NCBI RefSeq assembly: GCF_035481675.1
Contig: NZ_JAYJJW010000002.1
Coordinates: forward strand, 248,001-312,000
Direction of reading: 5' to 3'
Origin: Alteriqipengyuania_B sp035481675
Lineage (GTDB): Bacteria > Pseudomonadota > Alphaproteobacteria > Sphingomonadales > Sphingomonadaceae
Length of the DNA: 64,000 nt
Below, piece by piece: positions 8,795-19,273 of this stretch; within the stretch, counting starts at the first letter, position 1, and every line of letters starts with the position of its first letter. Below the pieces are notes generated by a model. It was not told the origin of the DNA. It made no database searches and saw only the letters and a program-made list of their open reading frames with translations. Both the position numbers and the translations under genes were made by a program.

Positions 8795-9796
8795 ATGAAC
8801 GACCCGCGCGACACGAACGATCTCGACGGCCCCCTGCTCTTCGGCCGCGTGCTAAACGGGAAGGGCGGCGGCCGCCCCATCGGCTGGGACGAGGCGCGCG
8901 AATGGCAGCCGGCCGGCCCGGACGAGGTGCTGTGGGTGCACCTCTGCCGCAACCGGCCCGGTGTGCAGGAATGGCTGGAGGGTTCGCTTTTCGTCCCCGA
9001 ACCCACGGCGGAATTGCTGGTGTCGGATTCCACCCGCCCGCGCGCTTTCAGCGAAGGCGGCACGCTGGTCAGCACGCTGCGCGGGATCAATTTCAATCCG
9101 GGGGCGGAGCCGGAGGACATGATCTCCATGCAACTGTGGTGCGACGGGCGACGGCTGGTCACGCTGCGGCGCCATCCGCTGCAGACACCGCGCGACGTAC
9201 TCGCCCTGATCGACCGCGGGATCGGCCCGCCCGACGCAGGCGCAACGATAACCCTGCTCGCCGAATTCATGATCGCGCGGATGAACCAGTCGATCGTCGA
9301 CATGAACGACGTGATCGACGCGCTGGAGGAGGAGGATCCGGAAAAGGACCCGGAAGGCATGCTGGGCCGCATTGCCGCCATCCGCCGCAACTGCCTCGGA
9401 TTGAAGCGCCACATGTCGCCGCAGCACGAGGCGCTGGAGCGGATCAGCCGCGAAGCACCCGCCTGGTTCGAGGATCACGACCGGCGCGAAATCGCCGAAT
9501 CGATCGACCGCCTGCGCCGCTATCTCGACGATATCGACATCAGCAAGGAAAGCGCCGTGGTCCTGATGGACGAACTGCGCGCCCGCGCCCTCGCCAGCAA
9601 CGAGAAGGCGACCTACGTGCTGACCATCGTGGCCGGCATCTTCCTGCCTCTCGGTTTCCTGACCGGCCTGTTCGGCATCAACGTGGGCGGGATGCCGTGG
9701 ACAGACACGGTGGACGGTTTCTGGCTGGTCACCGCGGTCTGCCTTGCGATCTTCGTCGGGCTGGTGAGCCTGTTCAAGAAGCTCGACTGGCTCTAA
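8795..9796 (+). CDS. CorA-family divalent cation transporter, ZntB-like
   Basis: A 333-residue CorA-superfamily protein: a large cytoplasmic domain with long helices, then two C-terminal membrane helices. The loop motif between the helices reads FGINVGGMPW. ZntB-type members have GxN-x-GG-x-PW here, whereas CorA has YGMNF, so ZntB (zinc) is the better subfamily. The first transmembrane helix begins near YVLTIVAGIFLPLG and the protein ends in a basic KKLDWL tail, as in the family. Ion specificity is inferred from subfamily only. Confidence 0.87.
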   Translation: MNDPRDTNDLDGPLLFGRVLNGKGGGRPIGWDEAREWQPAGPDEVLWVHLCRNRPGVQEWLEGSLFVPEPTAELLVSDSTRPRAFSEGGTLVSTLRGINFNPGAEPEDMISMQLWCDGRRLVTLRRHPLQTPRDVLALIDRGIGPPDAGATITLLAEFMIARMNQSIVDMNDVIDALEEEDPEKDPEGMLGRIAAIRRNCLGLKRHMSPQHEALERISREAPAWFEDHDRREIAESIDRLRRYLDDIDISKESAVVLMDELRARALASNEKATYVLTIVAGIFLPLGFLTGLFGINVGGMPWTDTVDGFWLVTAVCLAIFVGLVSLFKKLDWL

Positions 9797-9817
9797 GCCG
9801 GGACTGAACTGGGGGCC

Positions 9818-10777
9818 TCAGCCCCAGCTTTTGCCGGTCAGTTCCTCCGATTTCGCCCATAGCGCGTCGGCGATGGCGGGATCGATGGCGTAGGACCGCA
9901 CGCCTCCCATCGGGTCCTCGTCGTCCACTTCGGCGATGTGGCAGTCTTCCGCATAGAGCCCGCCGCGCCCGCCCAGTTCAGGTGCAGTCGCGACCCAGCA
10001 GGTGGTCGCCGCGCCTTGCGGGATGGTCTTGAACGGATCGGGCTCCTGCCCGCTTTCTTCCGCGTTCTTGCGGATCCGATCCATCAGCGCGGCCATGTCC
10101 GCTTCGGTCATGTGGCGCGACAGGTTGGTCATGATCCCGCCGGGATGCAGCGCAAAGGCGTGGATGCCCTTGTCCGCGAACCTCTGTTCCAGCCCCACGG
10201 CGAACAGAACGTTGGCGGTTTTCGACTGGCCGTAGCTCAGCCATGGATCGTAGTCGCGATCCTCGAAAAACAGGTCGTCCAGGTGGACGCGGTCGATGTG
10301 GTGCCCGCGGCTCGACAGGTTGACGATGCGCTGTCCGCTGCCCTTCTCCAGCAGCGGCAGCAGGTATTTCGTCAGTACGAAATGGCCGAGATGGTTGGTG
10401 CCGAACTGCATTTCGAACCCGTCGGCGGTCTGCATTTCGGGACAGGCCATGATGCCGGCGTTGTTGATCAGCAGGTCGATCTTGTCGAAACGCTCCTGCG
10501 CCTGCTTCCCGGCAGTGCGGCAGCTTTCGATCGAGGCGAGGTCGCACACCAGCGTATCGATCTGCGCGCCGGTGGCATCGGCGATTTCGGCCTTCGCATC
10601 GTCCAGCTTCCCCGCGTCGCGGCCGGACAGGATGACATGCGCCCCGCGGGCCGCCATCGCCCGCGCCGTTTCCTTGCCAAGTCCGGAATAGGCACCGGTG
10701 ATCAGCACCGTGCGCCCGACCATGTCGATCTCGGCGAGTACCTCGTCCGCCGTGCTGGTCTTGCCGAAATCGCCCAT
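9818..10777 (-). CDS. Short-chain dehydrogenase/reductase
   Basis: A 319-residue SDR. The frame is open upstream, but ATG 10777 has an AAGGAGA ribosome binding site and yields MGDFGKTSTADEVL, followed directly by the Rossmann site TVLITGAYSGLGKETA. The NNAG motif, the serine of VNLSSRGH and the catalytic pair YGQSKTANVL (Tyr-x-x-x-Lys) are present. The length and the LHPGGIMTNL segment resemble the retinol dehydrogenase/WWOX-like branch often annotated simply as oxidoreductase. Substrate is unknown. It is convergent with the ZntB-like gene. Confidence 0.88.
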   Translation of the reverse strand: MGDFGKTSTADEVLAEIDMVGRTVLITGAYSGLGKETARAMAARGAHVILSGRDAGKLDDAKAEIADATGAQIDTLVCDLASIESCRTAGKQAQERFDKIDLLINNAGIMACPEMQTADGFEMQFGTNHLGHFVLTKYLLPLLEKGSGQRIVNLSSRGHHIDRVHLDDLFFEDRDYDPWLSYGQSKTANVLFAVGLEQRFADKGIHAFALHPGGIMTNLSRHMTEADMAALMDRIRKNAEESGQEPDPFKTIPQGAATTCWVATAPELGGRGGLYAEDCHIAEVDDEDPMGGVRSYAIDPAIADALWAKSEELTGKSWG

Positions 10778-10826
10778 CGCCTGTCTCCTTCGCGCTTCTC
10801 TTGGCACCGCGGCGCGGCAAACGAAA

Positions 10827-10855
10827 GGGGCGCCGGACTTGCTGCCCGGCGCCCC
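10827..10855 (-). terminator. Hairpin terminator after the mechanosensitive-channel gene
   Basis: A perfect 10-bp GC-rich stem (GGGGCGCCGG at 10827-10836 with CCGGCGCCCC at 10846-10855) with a 9-nt loop. On the minus strand it is followed by TTTCGTT. It lies 25 bp past the stop of the channel gene and just upstream of the dehydrogenase start, so it probably insulates the two minus-strand genes. Confidence 0.6.
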
Positions 10856-10880
10856 CTTGTCGTTTTGGCTTGCGAAGCGC

Positions 10881-12107
10881 TTACGCGCCAGGCGGCAGCG
10901 GGTCGTTGTCGGTCGGGCCGGTGGTGCGGGTCGTGCCGGCGCCACCTTCGGAACCTTCCCACTTTTCCAGCTGGCGTCCGGCCCACTCGCGCCCGCCGAG
11001 GCCGAAGGCGAGCGCCCCTGCCACGGCGATGCCGATCACGATCGCGCTGAAGGCGGTTTCCGTGATGATGTCGCCGACGCCGGTGTAGGACAGGCCCATG
11101 AAGGTGAAGAGCACGATCGTGGCCCAGCGGACCACCGTGCCTGCGGTGGAGGACCCGTCCGCCCCGCTCACCAGCTTGGCGAGCAGGTTGGCGATCAGGA
11201 AGCCGAAGCCGATGACCACCGCACCGAAGACGACGCGGGCGCCGAGTTCCAGCACCTCGTCGAGGATGGCGGTCAGTTCCGGGAAGCCCAGCATCCGCGT
11301 CGCCGCGATGGCGAAGAACAGGATGATCGCCACCTGCACGATGCGCGCGATGATGTTCGACACGCTCGTGCCTTCGCTGACGAGCCCGGTCGCCGCGATG
11401 GAGCGGTCGACGCCGAGGCCCGGCAGGACCTCGCCGATGATCTGCACCACGAAGCGGCTGATCAGGTAGCCGATGCCCAGCAGGATGGCCGCCCCGATGA
11501 TGTTCGGGATCGCGTTCAGGATGATCGTCAGCATGTTGCTGGCCGGATCGCTGATAGCCGCGATGTCGAGCGCATCCAGCGCCGCGATGGCGACCGGGAT
11601 GATGATCAGGACGTAGACGATCGTGCCTATGGTCTTGCTGATCGCGCTGTTGCCGGTGACACTGTCCACCCCGCCGCGATTGGCCCATTTGTCGAGGTCC
11701 AGCGTCTGCAGGAAGGTGACGACGAGATCGCGCACGATGCGCGCGACCATGACCCCGATGAAGAAGATGAGGCCCGCCCCGACCAGGTTGGGAATGAAGT
11801 CCATCACGTTTTCGAGCAGGGTGTTGATCGGCCCCGCAACGGCGCCGAGTTCCAGCACGGAAAGGATGGCTAGCAGGCCGAACAGCCAGATCAACAGGCT
11901 GACGATCTTGCCCAGGCTTTCACCGAGGCTGGTGCCGCTCGAGGTTTCCCGTGAAAAGAATGAAACATTGTCGACCAATTTGGCGAACGCCCATTTCGCC
12001 GCCTTCGCCAACGCCCAGGTGACGATGAGGATGCCGATCGCCATCGCTGCCTTTTCCAATATCGCCAGCGCCAGATCGCTGTCGAATTGCCTGTTGAATC
12101 CATTCAT
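10881..12107 (-). CDS. Mechanosensitive ion channel-like protein with repeated TM-helix motifs
   Basis: A 408-residue membrane protein with repeated blocks of paired hydrophobic helices, of the kind described as conserved TM helix repeats (PF05552 type) in small-conductance mechanosensitive channel relatives. Repeats with a LDNVMDFIPNLVGAG / LNAIPNIIGAAILLGIG pattern are evident. It lacks the soluble beta domain of classical MscS, so gating function is uncertain. The C terminus is a cytosolic Gly/Thr/Pro-rich tail. Start ATG 12107 is preceded by an A-rich, weak ribosome binding region. Confidence 0.75.
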   Translation of the reverse strand: MNGFNRQFDSDLALAILEKAAMAIGILIVTWALAKAAKWAFAKLVDNVSFFSRETSSGTSLGESLGKIVSLLIWLFGLLAILSVLELGAVAGPINTLLENVMDFIPNLVGAGLIFFIGVMVARIVRDLVVTFLQTLDLDKWANRGGVDSVTGNSAISKTIGTIVYVLIIIPVAIAALDALDIAAISDPASNMLTIILNAIPNIIGAAILLGIGYLISRFVVQIIGEVLPGLGVDRSIAATGLVSEGTSVSNIIARIVQVAIILFFAIAATRMLGFPELTAILDEVLELGARVVFGAVVIGFGFLIANLLAKLVSGADGSSTAGTVVRWATIVLFTFMGLSYTGVGDIITETAFSAIVIGIAVAGALAFGLGGREWAGRQLEKWEGSEGGAGTTRTTGPTDNDPLPPGA

Positions 12108-12231
12108 TCTTGCTGTCCCCTTTTGCGAGTTTTGTTCTCCGCGGGGATCTTGCTAGCACAACAAGCGCCGAGCCCGAAATCGGGATGGGGACAGAAGGCC
12201 GCAGCGGATGGTCGCTTACTGGGGAAAGCCG

Positions 12232-13317
12232 ATGAAAAACTGGATCATGTCGATTGTCGTGGCTTCTGCCGCACTGGCGCTGCCTGCCTCCGCTCAGGAA
12301 GTCGCACCGGAAGAGCCGCCGCGCTGGTCGATCGCCATCCACGGCGGTGCGGGCACGATCCGACGGGAAGACATGAGCGAGGAGCGAGAGGCGGAATATC
12401 GCGCCGCGCTGCAGGCCGCGCTCGATGCGGGCAGCAAGGTGCTGGCCGAAGGCGGCAGCGCTCAAGACGCGGTGATCGCGGCCATCGTCATCATGGAAGA
12501 CGACGCGCGCTTCAACGCAGGCCGCGGCGCGGTGCTGACGTGGGACGGCGTGGCCGAGCTTGATGCCGCGATCATGACCGGCGAGCAGCGCGAAGCGGGT
12601 GCGGTCACCGGGGTGCGCACGGTCCGGAACCCGATCCTGCTGGCGCGCGAGGTCAAGGACAATTCGCCCCACGTATTCCTGTCCGGCAGCGGGGCGGAAA
12701 GCTTCGCCGCCGACCGGGCCTTGGAATTCGCCGACCCGTCCTATTTCATCACCGAACCGCGCGTGCGGGCGCTGGAGGGCGTGAAGGCGCGAGAGTTGAG
12801 CGTACTGCAAGCGGGCGACAACAAGTTCGGCACGGTCGGCGCGGTGGCGCTCGACAGCGCGGGCAACATGGCCGCGGGCACGTCCACCGGCGGGCTGACC
12901 GGCAAGCGCTGGGGCCGCATCGGCGATGCGCCGGTGGTGGGCGCGGGCACCTATGCCGACAACCGCAGCTGCGCGGTCAGCGCCACCGGTACCGGCGAGT
13001 ATTTCATCCGCGTGGCCGTGGCGCACGAAATCTGCACGCGTCTCCGGATCGAGGGCGCCGCCTACAGGGAGCGGGAGCGCGAAGCGGTGGGGGCGACCGG
13101 CGCAGACGCCTACGTTTCGAACATCTTCCGCGTGCAGCGCGCTATCGTTGATGAGGTAATGGCCGAAATGGCGGCGCTGGGCGGTACCGGCGGCGTGATC
13201 GTCGCCTTGCCGGACGGCGCGACGTTTTTCAGCTTTGATACGCCCGGCATGTACCGAGGGCGCGCCAACAGCTTCGGCCTGAACGAAGTCGCGCTTTACG
13301 CCGACGAGGGCAATTGA
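12232..13317 (+). CDS. Exported isoaspartyl peptidase/L-asparaginase (Ntn hydrolase)
   Basis: The chosen ATG at 12232 (after GGGGAAAG) gives 361 residues and starts a signal peptide ending at ALPASAQ. The mature protein begins with the family motif IAIHGGAGT. The autocleavage site is the Thr of KFGTVGAVALD (about residue 201), the N-terminal nucleophile after self-processing, and substrate-pocket motifs GTSTGGLTGKRWGRIGD and GAGTYADN follow. It hydrolyses isoaspartyl dipeptides and asparagine. The signal peptide implies a periplasmic role. A start at 12208 would add eight residues. Confidence 0.92.
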   Translation: MKNWIMSIVVASAALALPASAQEVAPEEPPRWSIAIHGGAGTIRREDMSEEREAEYRAALQAALDAGSKVLAEGGSAQDAVIAAIVIMEDDARFNAGRGAVLTWDGVAELDAAIMTGEQREAGAVTGVRTVRNPILLAREVKDNSPHVFLSGSGAESFAADRALEFADPSYFITEPRVRALEGVKARELSVLQAGDNKFGTVGAVALDSAGNMAAGTSTGGLTGKRWGRIGDAPVVGAGTYADNRSCAVSATGTGEYFIRVAVAHEICTRLRIEGAAYREREREAVGATGADAYVSNIFRVQRAIVDEVMAEMAALGGTGGVIVALPDGATFFSFDTPGMYRGRANSFGLNEVALYADEGN

Positions 13318-13321
13318 GGCC

Positions 13322-13789
13322 TCACAGTGTCCGGGCCATGCACAGGCTGAAATCGTCGGACACGTAGTCGCCGAAATTCTCGCATTCGGCGAAACCGTTG
13401 GCCGCATAGAAGCGCACGGCCGGAGCGAACGCTTCGGCCCGGCCGGTTTCGAGCCCCACCCACTCGTAGCCCCGCGCCCGCGCTTCGGCGAGGAGGTGGT
13501 CAAGCATCGCGCGCCCGGCACCCTTGCCGCGATAGGCCAGGGCGGCGCGCATCGACTTGAGTTCGCCGCGCGTTGGCGACAGCTCCTTCAGCGCCCCGAC
13601 CGCCGCCAGCGCCTCGCAATCCCATGCGGCAAAGAACGTAACATCGGGCGCGCGCAGCCGCTCTGCCGGCATCGCGTGCACCTTGCAGGCCGGCGACCAG
13701 CGGTGCATCTCGTCGAGATGCGCCTGCAGCAGGGCGAGCACCGCGGGATCGCACAGCGCGTCTTGCCGGATGGCGTAGGCGCGGCTCAC
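13322..13789 (-). CDS. GNAT-family N-acetyltransferase
   Basis: A 155-residue GNAT protein starting at GTG 13789, which overlaps the upstream RDD gene stop as GTGA. The acetyl-CoA loop is visible as YRGKGAGRAMLDHLLAEAR, with a C-terminal FYAANGFAECENFGDY segment. This resembles the YhfO/PA4866-like group that acts on small amines, but no substrate can be assigned. It is the last gene of the MoxR/DUF58 operon and its link to that module's function is unclear. Confidence 0.85.
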   Translation of the reverse strand: MSRAYAIRQDALCDPAVLALLQAHLDEMHRWSPACKVHAMPAERLRAPDVTFFAAWDCEALAAVGALKELSPTRGELKSMRAALAYRGKGAGRAMLDHLLAEARARGYEWVGLETGRAEAFAPAVRFYAANGFAECENFGDYVSDDFSLCMARTL

Positions 13790-14658
13790 GAGAACTTGTC
13801 CTTCTTGCGATTGCCGAACTGCATCCCCCGCTCCAGCCGGGCGCGCAGCTGGGCATAAAAAGCCTCCAGGAAGACGCGCTCGTCGCCCGACCCTGCATCC
13901 CAGCCGATTTTTGCAGCGATGGTCTGCGCCACCTGCTCGATGGCGTCGGGCCGGTCTTCGCGCAGGACGCGCTCCAGCACCTGCAATTCGTGCTCGCCAT
14001 AGACCGACAGTTCCTCTTCGCCGAAACGATAGGTTGCGCCGGTCGAGGCCGACCGCCCGCGCGCGCCTTCGCTGGCGGAAAGGAGGTCGCCCAGCTCGCT
14101 GCGCGGCCGTTCGACCACCCATGTGCCCGCGATGATGTCGCCTGCACGCATGCGGTCCTTGTTGAAGAACAGGAAGAAGCTGAAAATGCCGAACCACAGC
14201 AGGCCGAGCCAGCTGACGAGGCTGCCCCAGTCCGACGTCAGCAACCAGATGATGGGGATGAATATCTCCACTTCGCGCAGCAGGTTGCGGGCGATTACCG
14301 CCTCGGCCGACAGCCGCCCGCCGCTGCGGTCCGCCACGCGGATGCCGACTGCGCGCTTGCCCGGCGTCGCCCCGCGTGGGCCCAGCTCGAAGAAGGCGAA
14401 ATAGCCGTTCTTGAAGAAGAACAGGAACAGGATGACGACGATCGCCAGTCCTTCGAGCGAGCGTTCGAGATTGGCGGCGCCGTTCGCGGCCCACAAGGCC
14501 AGCAGGAACACGGCGAGGACGGTGACGGCCATGATGGTGAGGTCGAGCACCAGCGCCCCGAACCGCGCGCCGCGGCTGGCCAGCGCCAGCTTCATCGGCA
14601 GCCCTTCCGGCGTCACCACCGCGCGGACCGCCCCGGCATCGGGCACCAGCGGCGTCAT
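13786..14658 (-). CDS. RDD-family membrane protein
   Basis: A 290-residue protein starting at ATG 14658, coupled to the upstream SpoIIM-like gene by an ATGA overlap. The RDD domain shows as LASRGARFGALVLDLTI with Arg and two Asp in the first membrane segment, and GATPGKRAVGIRVAD downstream. A C-terminal soluble segment of about 110 residues follows the last helix. RDD proteins are poorly characterised; some act as sodium/proton antiporters. Here it belongs to the MoxR module, where it recurs in Sphingomonadales. Confidence 0.88.
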   Translation of the reverse strand: MTPLVPDAGAVRAVVTPEGLPMKLALASRGARFGALVLDLTIMAVTVLAVFLLALWAANGAANLERSLEGLAIVVILFLFFFKNGYFAFFELGPRGATPGKRAVGIRVADRSGGRLSAEAVIARNLLREVEIFIPIIWLLTSDWGSLVSWLGLLWFGIFSFFLFFNKDRMRAGDIIAGTWVVERPRSELGDLLSASEGARGRSASTGATYRFGEEELSVYGEHELQVLERVLREDRPDAIEQVAQTIAAKIGWDAGSGDERVFLEAFYAQLRARLERGMQFGNRKKDKFS

Positions 14659-15695
14659 GGCGTATCCTCCGCCCGGCCGGGCTTCGCAGCCAGGCCGCGC
14701 CCCGCGCCGACGAAATAGGCGAGCCACAGGGCGCCGATGGACCCGCCGATGACGAAGCGCGTCGCGGTGTCCGTGACCAGCTGCCGCACGTAACCTTCGA
14801 GCACGGCGGCAAGGCTCATCATGATGACGACCCCGACCATCACCACCGCCGCGCGGACGCCGGCGGATTTCGCCGCGGCCATGATCGCGCGGTTGCCGGG
14901 GAAGGCCATGGTCCGCCCGATGTGGAGCCCCGCCGCGCCCGCCAGCATGATCGCGGTCAGCTCCGTCGTGCCGTGGACGCTGAGCCAGGCGACGAAATCC
15001 CAGCCGAGGTCGGCGCGGAAGAACAGCCACAGCATCGCGCCGAGCAGCGCGGTATTATAGAGCAGCAGCAAGAGCGTGGGGATGCCGAAGGCGAAGCCCA
15101 GTGCAAAGGCGAGGATGGAGACGCCCGCATTGTTGCTGAACAGGCTGGTCGCGAAAAGCGACAGGCCTTCGGTCTCCTCCCCGCCGCCGAACAGGCTTTC
15201 GGAAAGCAGCTGGGGGGAGGCATCGGGGCCGCGCCCGCCCGCCATGCCTGCCGGGACGAGGCGGTAGAACCAGTTGTCGTCGCCTGCGCACAGCAGCCAG
15301 CCGATCAGCGTGCCGGCGAACATCACGGCAAAGGCGATGTAAATGTCGAGCCACATCTGCCGCAGGCGCGCGGGCCAGCCGCCGCCCAGGAAATCGCGCA
15401 GCCAGCGCCACAGGCCGATGCGCGGGCCATAGACCTGGAACCACGCGCGCTGGACCAGCGCCTCCAGGTAAGCGATGGTCGCCGCATCGAGCGATGTCTC
15501 GCGCGCCACGGCAAGGCTGGACGCTGCCGTCCGGTAGAGCGCAGGCATCGCCAGCACATCCTCGTCGGACAGGCGGCGAAGGCGGCCTTTCTCCATCCGG
15601 GTCAGCAGTTCTTCCAGCCGTTCCCATTCGTCCTGCCGTTCCTTGCGGAACGTGTCGGAGCGCAGCAGCGCAAGGTCGGTCGCGGGGGCATTCAT
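14655..15695 (-). CDS. Stage II sporulation protein M-like integral membrane protein
   Basis: A 346-residue protein with a soluble, charged N-terminal helix bundle (about 100 residues) and then five or more membrane segments of SpoIIM type (AFAVMFAGTLIGWLL, LAFALGFAFGIPTLLLLL, GTTELTAIMLAGAAGLHIG). In non-sporulating bacteria this family accompanies MoxR/DUF58 genes. Start ATG 15695 overlaps the DUF58 stop (ATGA). Its biochemical role is unknown; the sporulation name only records homology. Confidence 0.88.
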   Translation of the reverse strand: MNAPATDLALLRSDTFRKERQDEWERLEELLTRMEKGRLRRLSDEDVLAMPALYRTAASSLAVARETSLDAATIAYLEALVQRAWFQVYGPRIGLWRWLRDFLGGGWPARLRQMWLDIYIAFAVMFAGTLIGWLLCAGDDNWFYRLVPAGMAGGRGPDASPQLLSESLFGGGEETEGLSLFATSLFSNNAGVSILAFALGFAFGIPTLLLLLYNTALLGAMLWLFFRADLGWDFVAWLSVHGTTELTAIMLAGAAGLHIGRTMAFPGNRAIMAAAKSAGVRAAVVMVGVVIMMSLAAVLEGYVRQLVTDTATRFVIGGSIGALWLAYFVGAGRGLAAKPGRAEDTP

Positions 15696-17014
15696 CCGAT
15701 CCGCCCCCGGCGCTTGATGGCAAGGTAGCGGTCGATCACCGCGAAGCCGAGCGATTGCCACGGCGCCTCGATCACGTCGGCGCCCATCTGGCGCAGGCGC
15801 GAAAGCACGAAGGCGCGCCGGGTCAGCAGCGTGTCCGCCGCGACCGACCCGGCAATGTCGGGCATGGCTGCGGGTTCGGCCTCCGCCAGCTCTTCCAGCT
15901 CGGTATCCTCGAAGGTGACGAACAGGACGATATGCGTATCGAGCAGCCGCCCGACCCCTTCCAGCATCAGTTGGGCGGAAGTGGGGTCGGTGAAGTCGGA
16001 GAACAGGATCACCAGCGATCGCCGCTGCAACCGCGAGGCAAGCGTGGCGAGGCCGAGGGTGAAGTTGGGTTCGGCGGTGTGGTAGTCGAGCTCCGCCGCG
16101 GCGTTCTGCAGGCGGCCGAAGGCACCGGTCTCGGCATAGAAGGGCGTCGCGACCTCGGGCCGCTGGGCGAAGCCGAACAGCGACACCTTGTCGCCGCCCT
16201 TCAGCGCGACATAGGCGCTGGTGAGGGCGGCGGAAATCGCCCGGTCTATGCGCGGCAGGCCGTCCACCGGTTCGCACATGGTCTGGCCGCAGTCGAACGC
16301 GAAGACGATCTGGTTGTTACGCTCGACCTCGTTCTCGCGAGCGTTGAGGCGGACGTGCTTGGCGGAGGATTTCCAGTCGATCCGGCGGCGGTCCATGCCC
16401 GGCTGGTATTCCACCAGTGCTTCGAACTGCGTGCCTTCGCCGCGCAGGCGCCGCGCCATCAGGCCGAATTGCGCGTCGCGCAGCAGGGTCTGCAGGGCCG
16501 GGCTGCGCACGGGCGAGAGATCGGGCCGGATGCGTACCGCCGCCTCTACCGCGGCGGAGACTTGCCGCCGCGCAAGGCCCAGCGGACCGCGCCAGCCGAT
16601 CCACACATGGTCGATGCTGCCCATGCCCCGGCGGGTCGGGCGGGTGACGGTCGCCGCTTCCCAATCGCCCTCCGCACCGCGCGTAATGGCACCGTCGATC
16701 CGGCCGCCCCCGGCAAGGCGCGGATCGCACGCGAAGGCGAAATCGCCCCCGTGCGGCGTGCCGGCGAAGTCGAGCGAGAGGCCCACGGCGGTCGGCTGGC
16801 CGATTTCGGCCGTCGGCGGGATTGCGAGGTGCCATTCCGCCAGCCGCGCGGCCATGGTTCCGTCGAGCAGTACCAGCACCAGCAGTGTGCCCGCCGCCGC
16901 CGGGGCCGCGATCCATGCGCCGGGCGCAAAGGCGGCGAGCAGCGCGGCGACCGGCGCGGCAAGCGCGGCCAGCATCACGGTGCGGGCGGTGGGGACGATT
17001 GACGGCGTTTTCAC
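15692..17014 (-). CDS. DUF58-domain protein (VWA-like partner of MoxR)
   Basis: A 440-residue protein with two N-terminal membrane helices and a soluble region carrying the DUF58 hallmark FEALVEYQPGMDRRRIDWKS. A degenerate von Willebrand A-like fold follows (FAFDCGQTM, and SLVILFSDFTD as MIDAS-like elements). DUF58 proteins pair with MoxR ATPases, which are thought to remodel or insert metal into client proteins. Coupled downstream to the SpoIIM-like gene and 5 bp downstream of moxR. Confidence 0.9.
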   Translation of the reverse strand: MKTPSIVPTARTVMLAALAAPVAALLAAFAPGAWIAAPAAAGTLLVLVLLDGTMAARLAEWHLAIPPTAEIGQPTAVGLSLDFAGTPHGGDFAFACDPRLAGGGRIDGAITRGAEGDWEAATVTRPTRRGMGSIDHVWIGWRGPLGLARRQVSAAVEAAVRIRPDLSPVRSPALQTLLRDAQFGLMARRLRGEGTQFEALVEYQPGMDRRRIDWKSSAKHVRLNARENEVERNNQIVFAFDCGQTMCEPVDGLPRIDRAISAALTSAYVALKGGDKVSLFGFAQRPEVATPFYAETGAFGRLQNAAAELDYHTAEPNFTLGLATLASRLQRRSLVILFSDFTDPTSAQLMLEGVGRLLDTHIVLFVTFEDTELEELAEAEPAAMPDIAGSVAADTLLTRRAFVLSRLRQMGADVIEAPWQSLGFAVIDRYLAIKRRGRIG

Positions 17015-17018
17015 AGGC

Positions 17019-18007
<989 letters not shown>

Positions 18008-18011
<4 letters not shown>

Positions 18012-19273
18012 AGGAGCGTCCTTTCGAGGTCTTTGAGCGCGCGTGCGGCGCGCAATATGTCGGCGGGCTTGTCCGATCCGCGCAGGGCGGCGGCGGGGCC
18101 GGTGAAGGCGGCGTCGCCCCTGCCGCGGCGCAGCAGCCGCAGGTCGATTTCGTGTTCCAGTTCCCGGTCCGCACCGCGCCGGGCGATGCCGAGCCGGCGG
18201 GCGAGCTTGCGCCGCATCAACGCGGCATAGGGCGCGCCCAGCAGGTGGAAGCGGCGGGTCCGCTCCACCAGCGCGGCGCTGTTGGCGACCAGCTGGCTCT
18301 TGCCGAAAGCGATCTCGCGATCCTCCGCCAAGGCAGGGCCGAACCGAGCCGTGCCGCGCCAGCCGAGCGCGATCGCGGCGAGCAGCAGGCACAGCGTCGC
18401 GGCGAGGAACGGTGGCCTGAAGGCGAGCGAGAGCACGTTGCTTTCCGCAGCCAGCCCGTTGAGCGTGATGTCGAAAACGATGCGCCGCTCCTCCGTTTCG
18501 CTGGCCATTACGTCCAGCAGCTTCATCGCCAGCAGCGCTTCGGCGGGATCGGCAAAGCCCCAGTTGTTGACGAGGTCGGGCTCGCTGATCACCATTAGCG
18601 GCCATTCGTCCGGGTCGTCGTCATAACCCGCGCCGTCCAACGCGCCGCTTTCGAACAGGTCGAAGGGCGCGCTCCCGTCGTCGAGGATGGCGACCAGCCG
18701 CCGCCCCTCGCCATCGCGCACGAGCGAGCGCCAATGGCCGCCGCGCATCGAGATGACCTCGCCGTCGCGCGGGAAATCGCCCTGCAGGCCGAAGCCCCGC
18801 CATCCGCGGCGCGGCTCCTCGCTTTCGACCAGTTCCAGCCCGTCGAAAGCATCGACATCGGCGACCCAGGTCGGCGCGGCGGGCACGTAGGGGCGGATCC
18901 AGCCGGGTTTCTCGCCCGCCGGCATGCCGACCCATTTCGGCAGGATCACGATGGTCGGCCCGTCGCGGCGGCGCCGGTCGATGAGGTCGTCCAGCTCCTC
19001 GCCATCCGCGTTGAGCGGCGGGGTCAGCACGGTAAGCGCCGCCTGCCCGAGCGCTTCGCGGTCGCGGGCGAGCGTGACGCCGTAGCCCTGCCGTTCGGCC
19101 AGCTTGCGCATCGCGCGATAGCCGTCCAGCCCCGCGCTCGCCGCGTGGTTGCCGCCGCGGCCGGAAACATTGCCGCCTTCCCCCGAACCGAGCAGGTACA
19201 GCAGGCCGAGGAAGCTGGCGAAGCCGATCAGGATGACCCCCAGCATCGCCCTGGTGTTGCCCGGCGCGCTCAT
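18008..19273 (-). CDS. DUF4350-domain membrane protein of the MoxR operon
   Basis: A 421-residue protein starting at ATG 19273. It has a membrane helix near the N terminus (residues 10-29), a periplasmic-type soluble domain, then a second hydrophobic segment (PPFLAATLCLLLAAIALGW) and a cytosolic C-terminal region rich in Arg. The soluble domain with LTVLTPPLNADGEELDDLI and IVILPKWVG looks like the glutamine-amidotransferase-like DUF4350 fold that recurs in these operons. The start overlaps the DUF4129 gene by four bases. Function unknown. Confidence 0.8.
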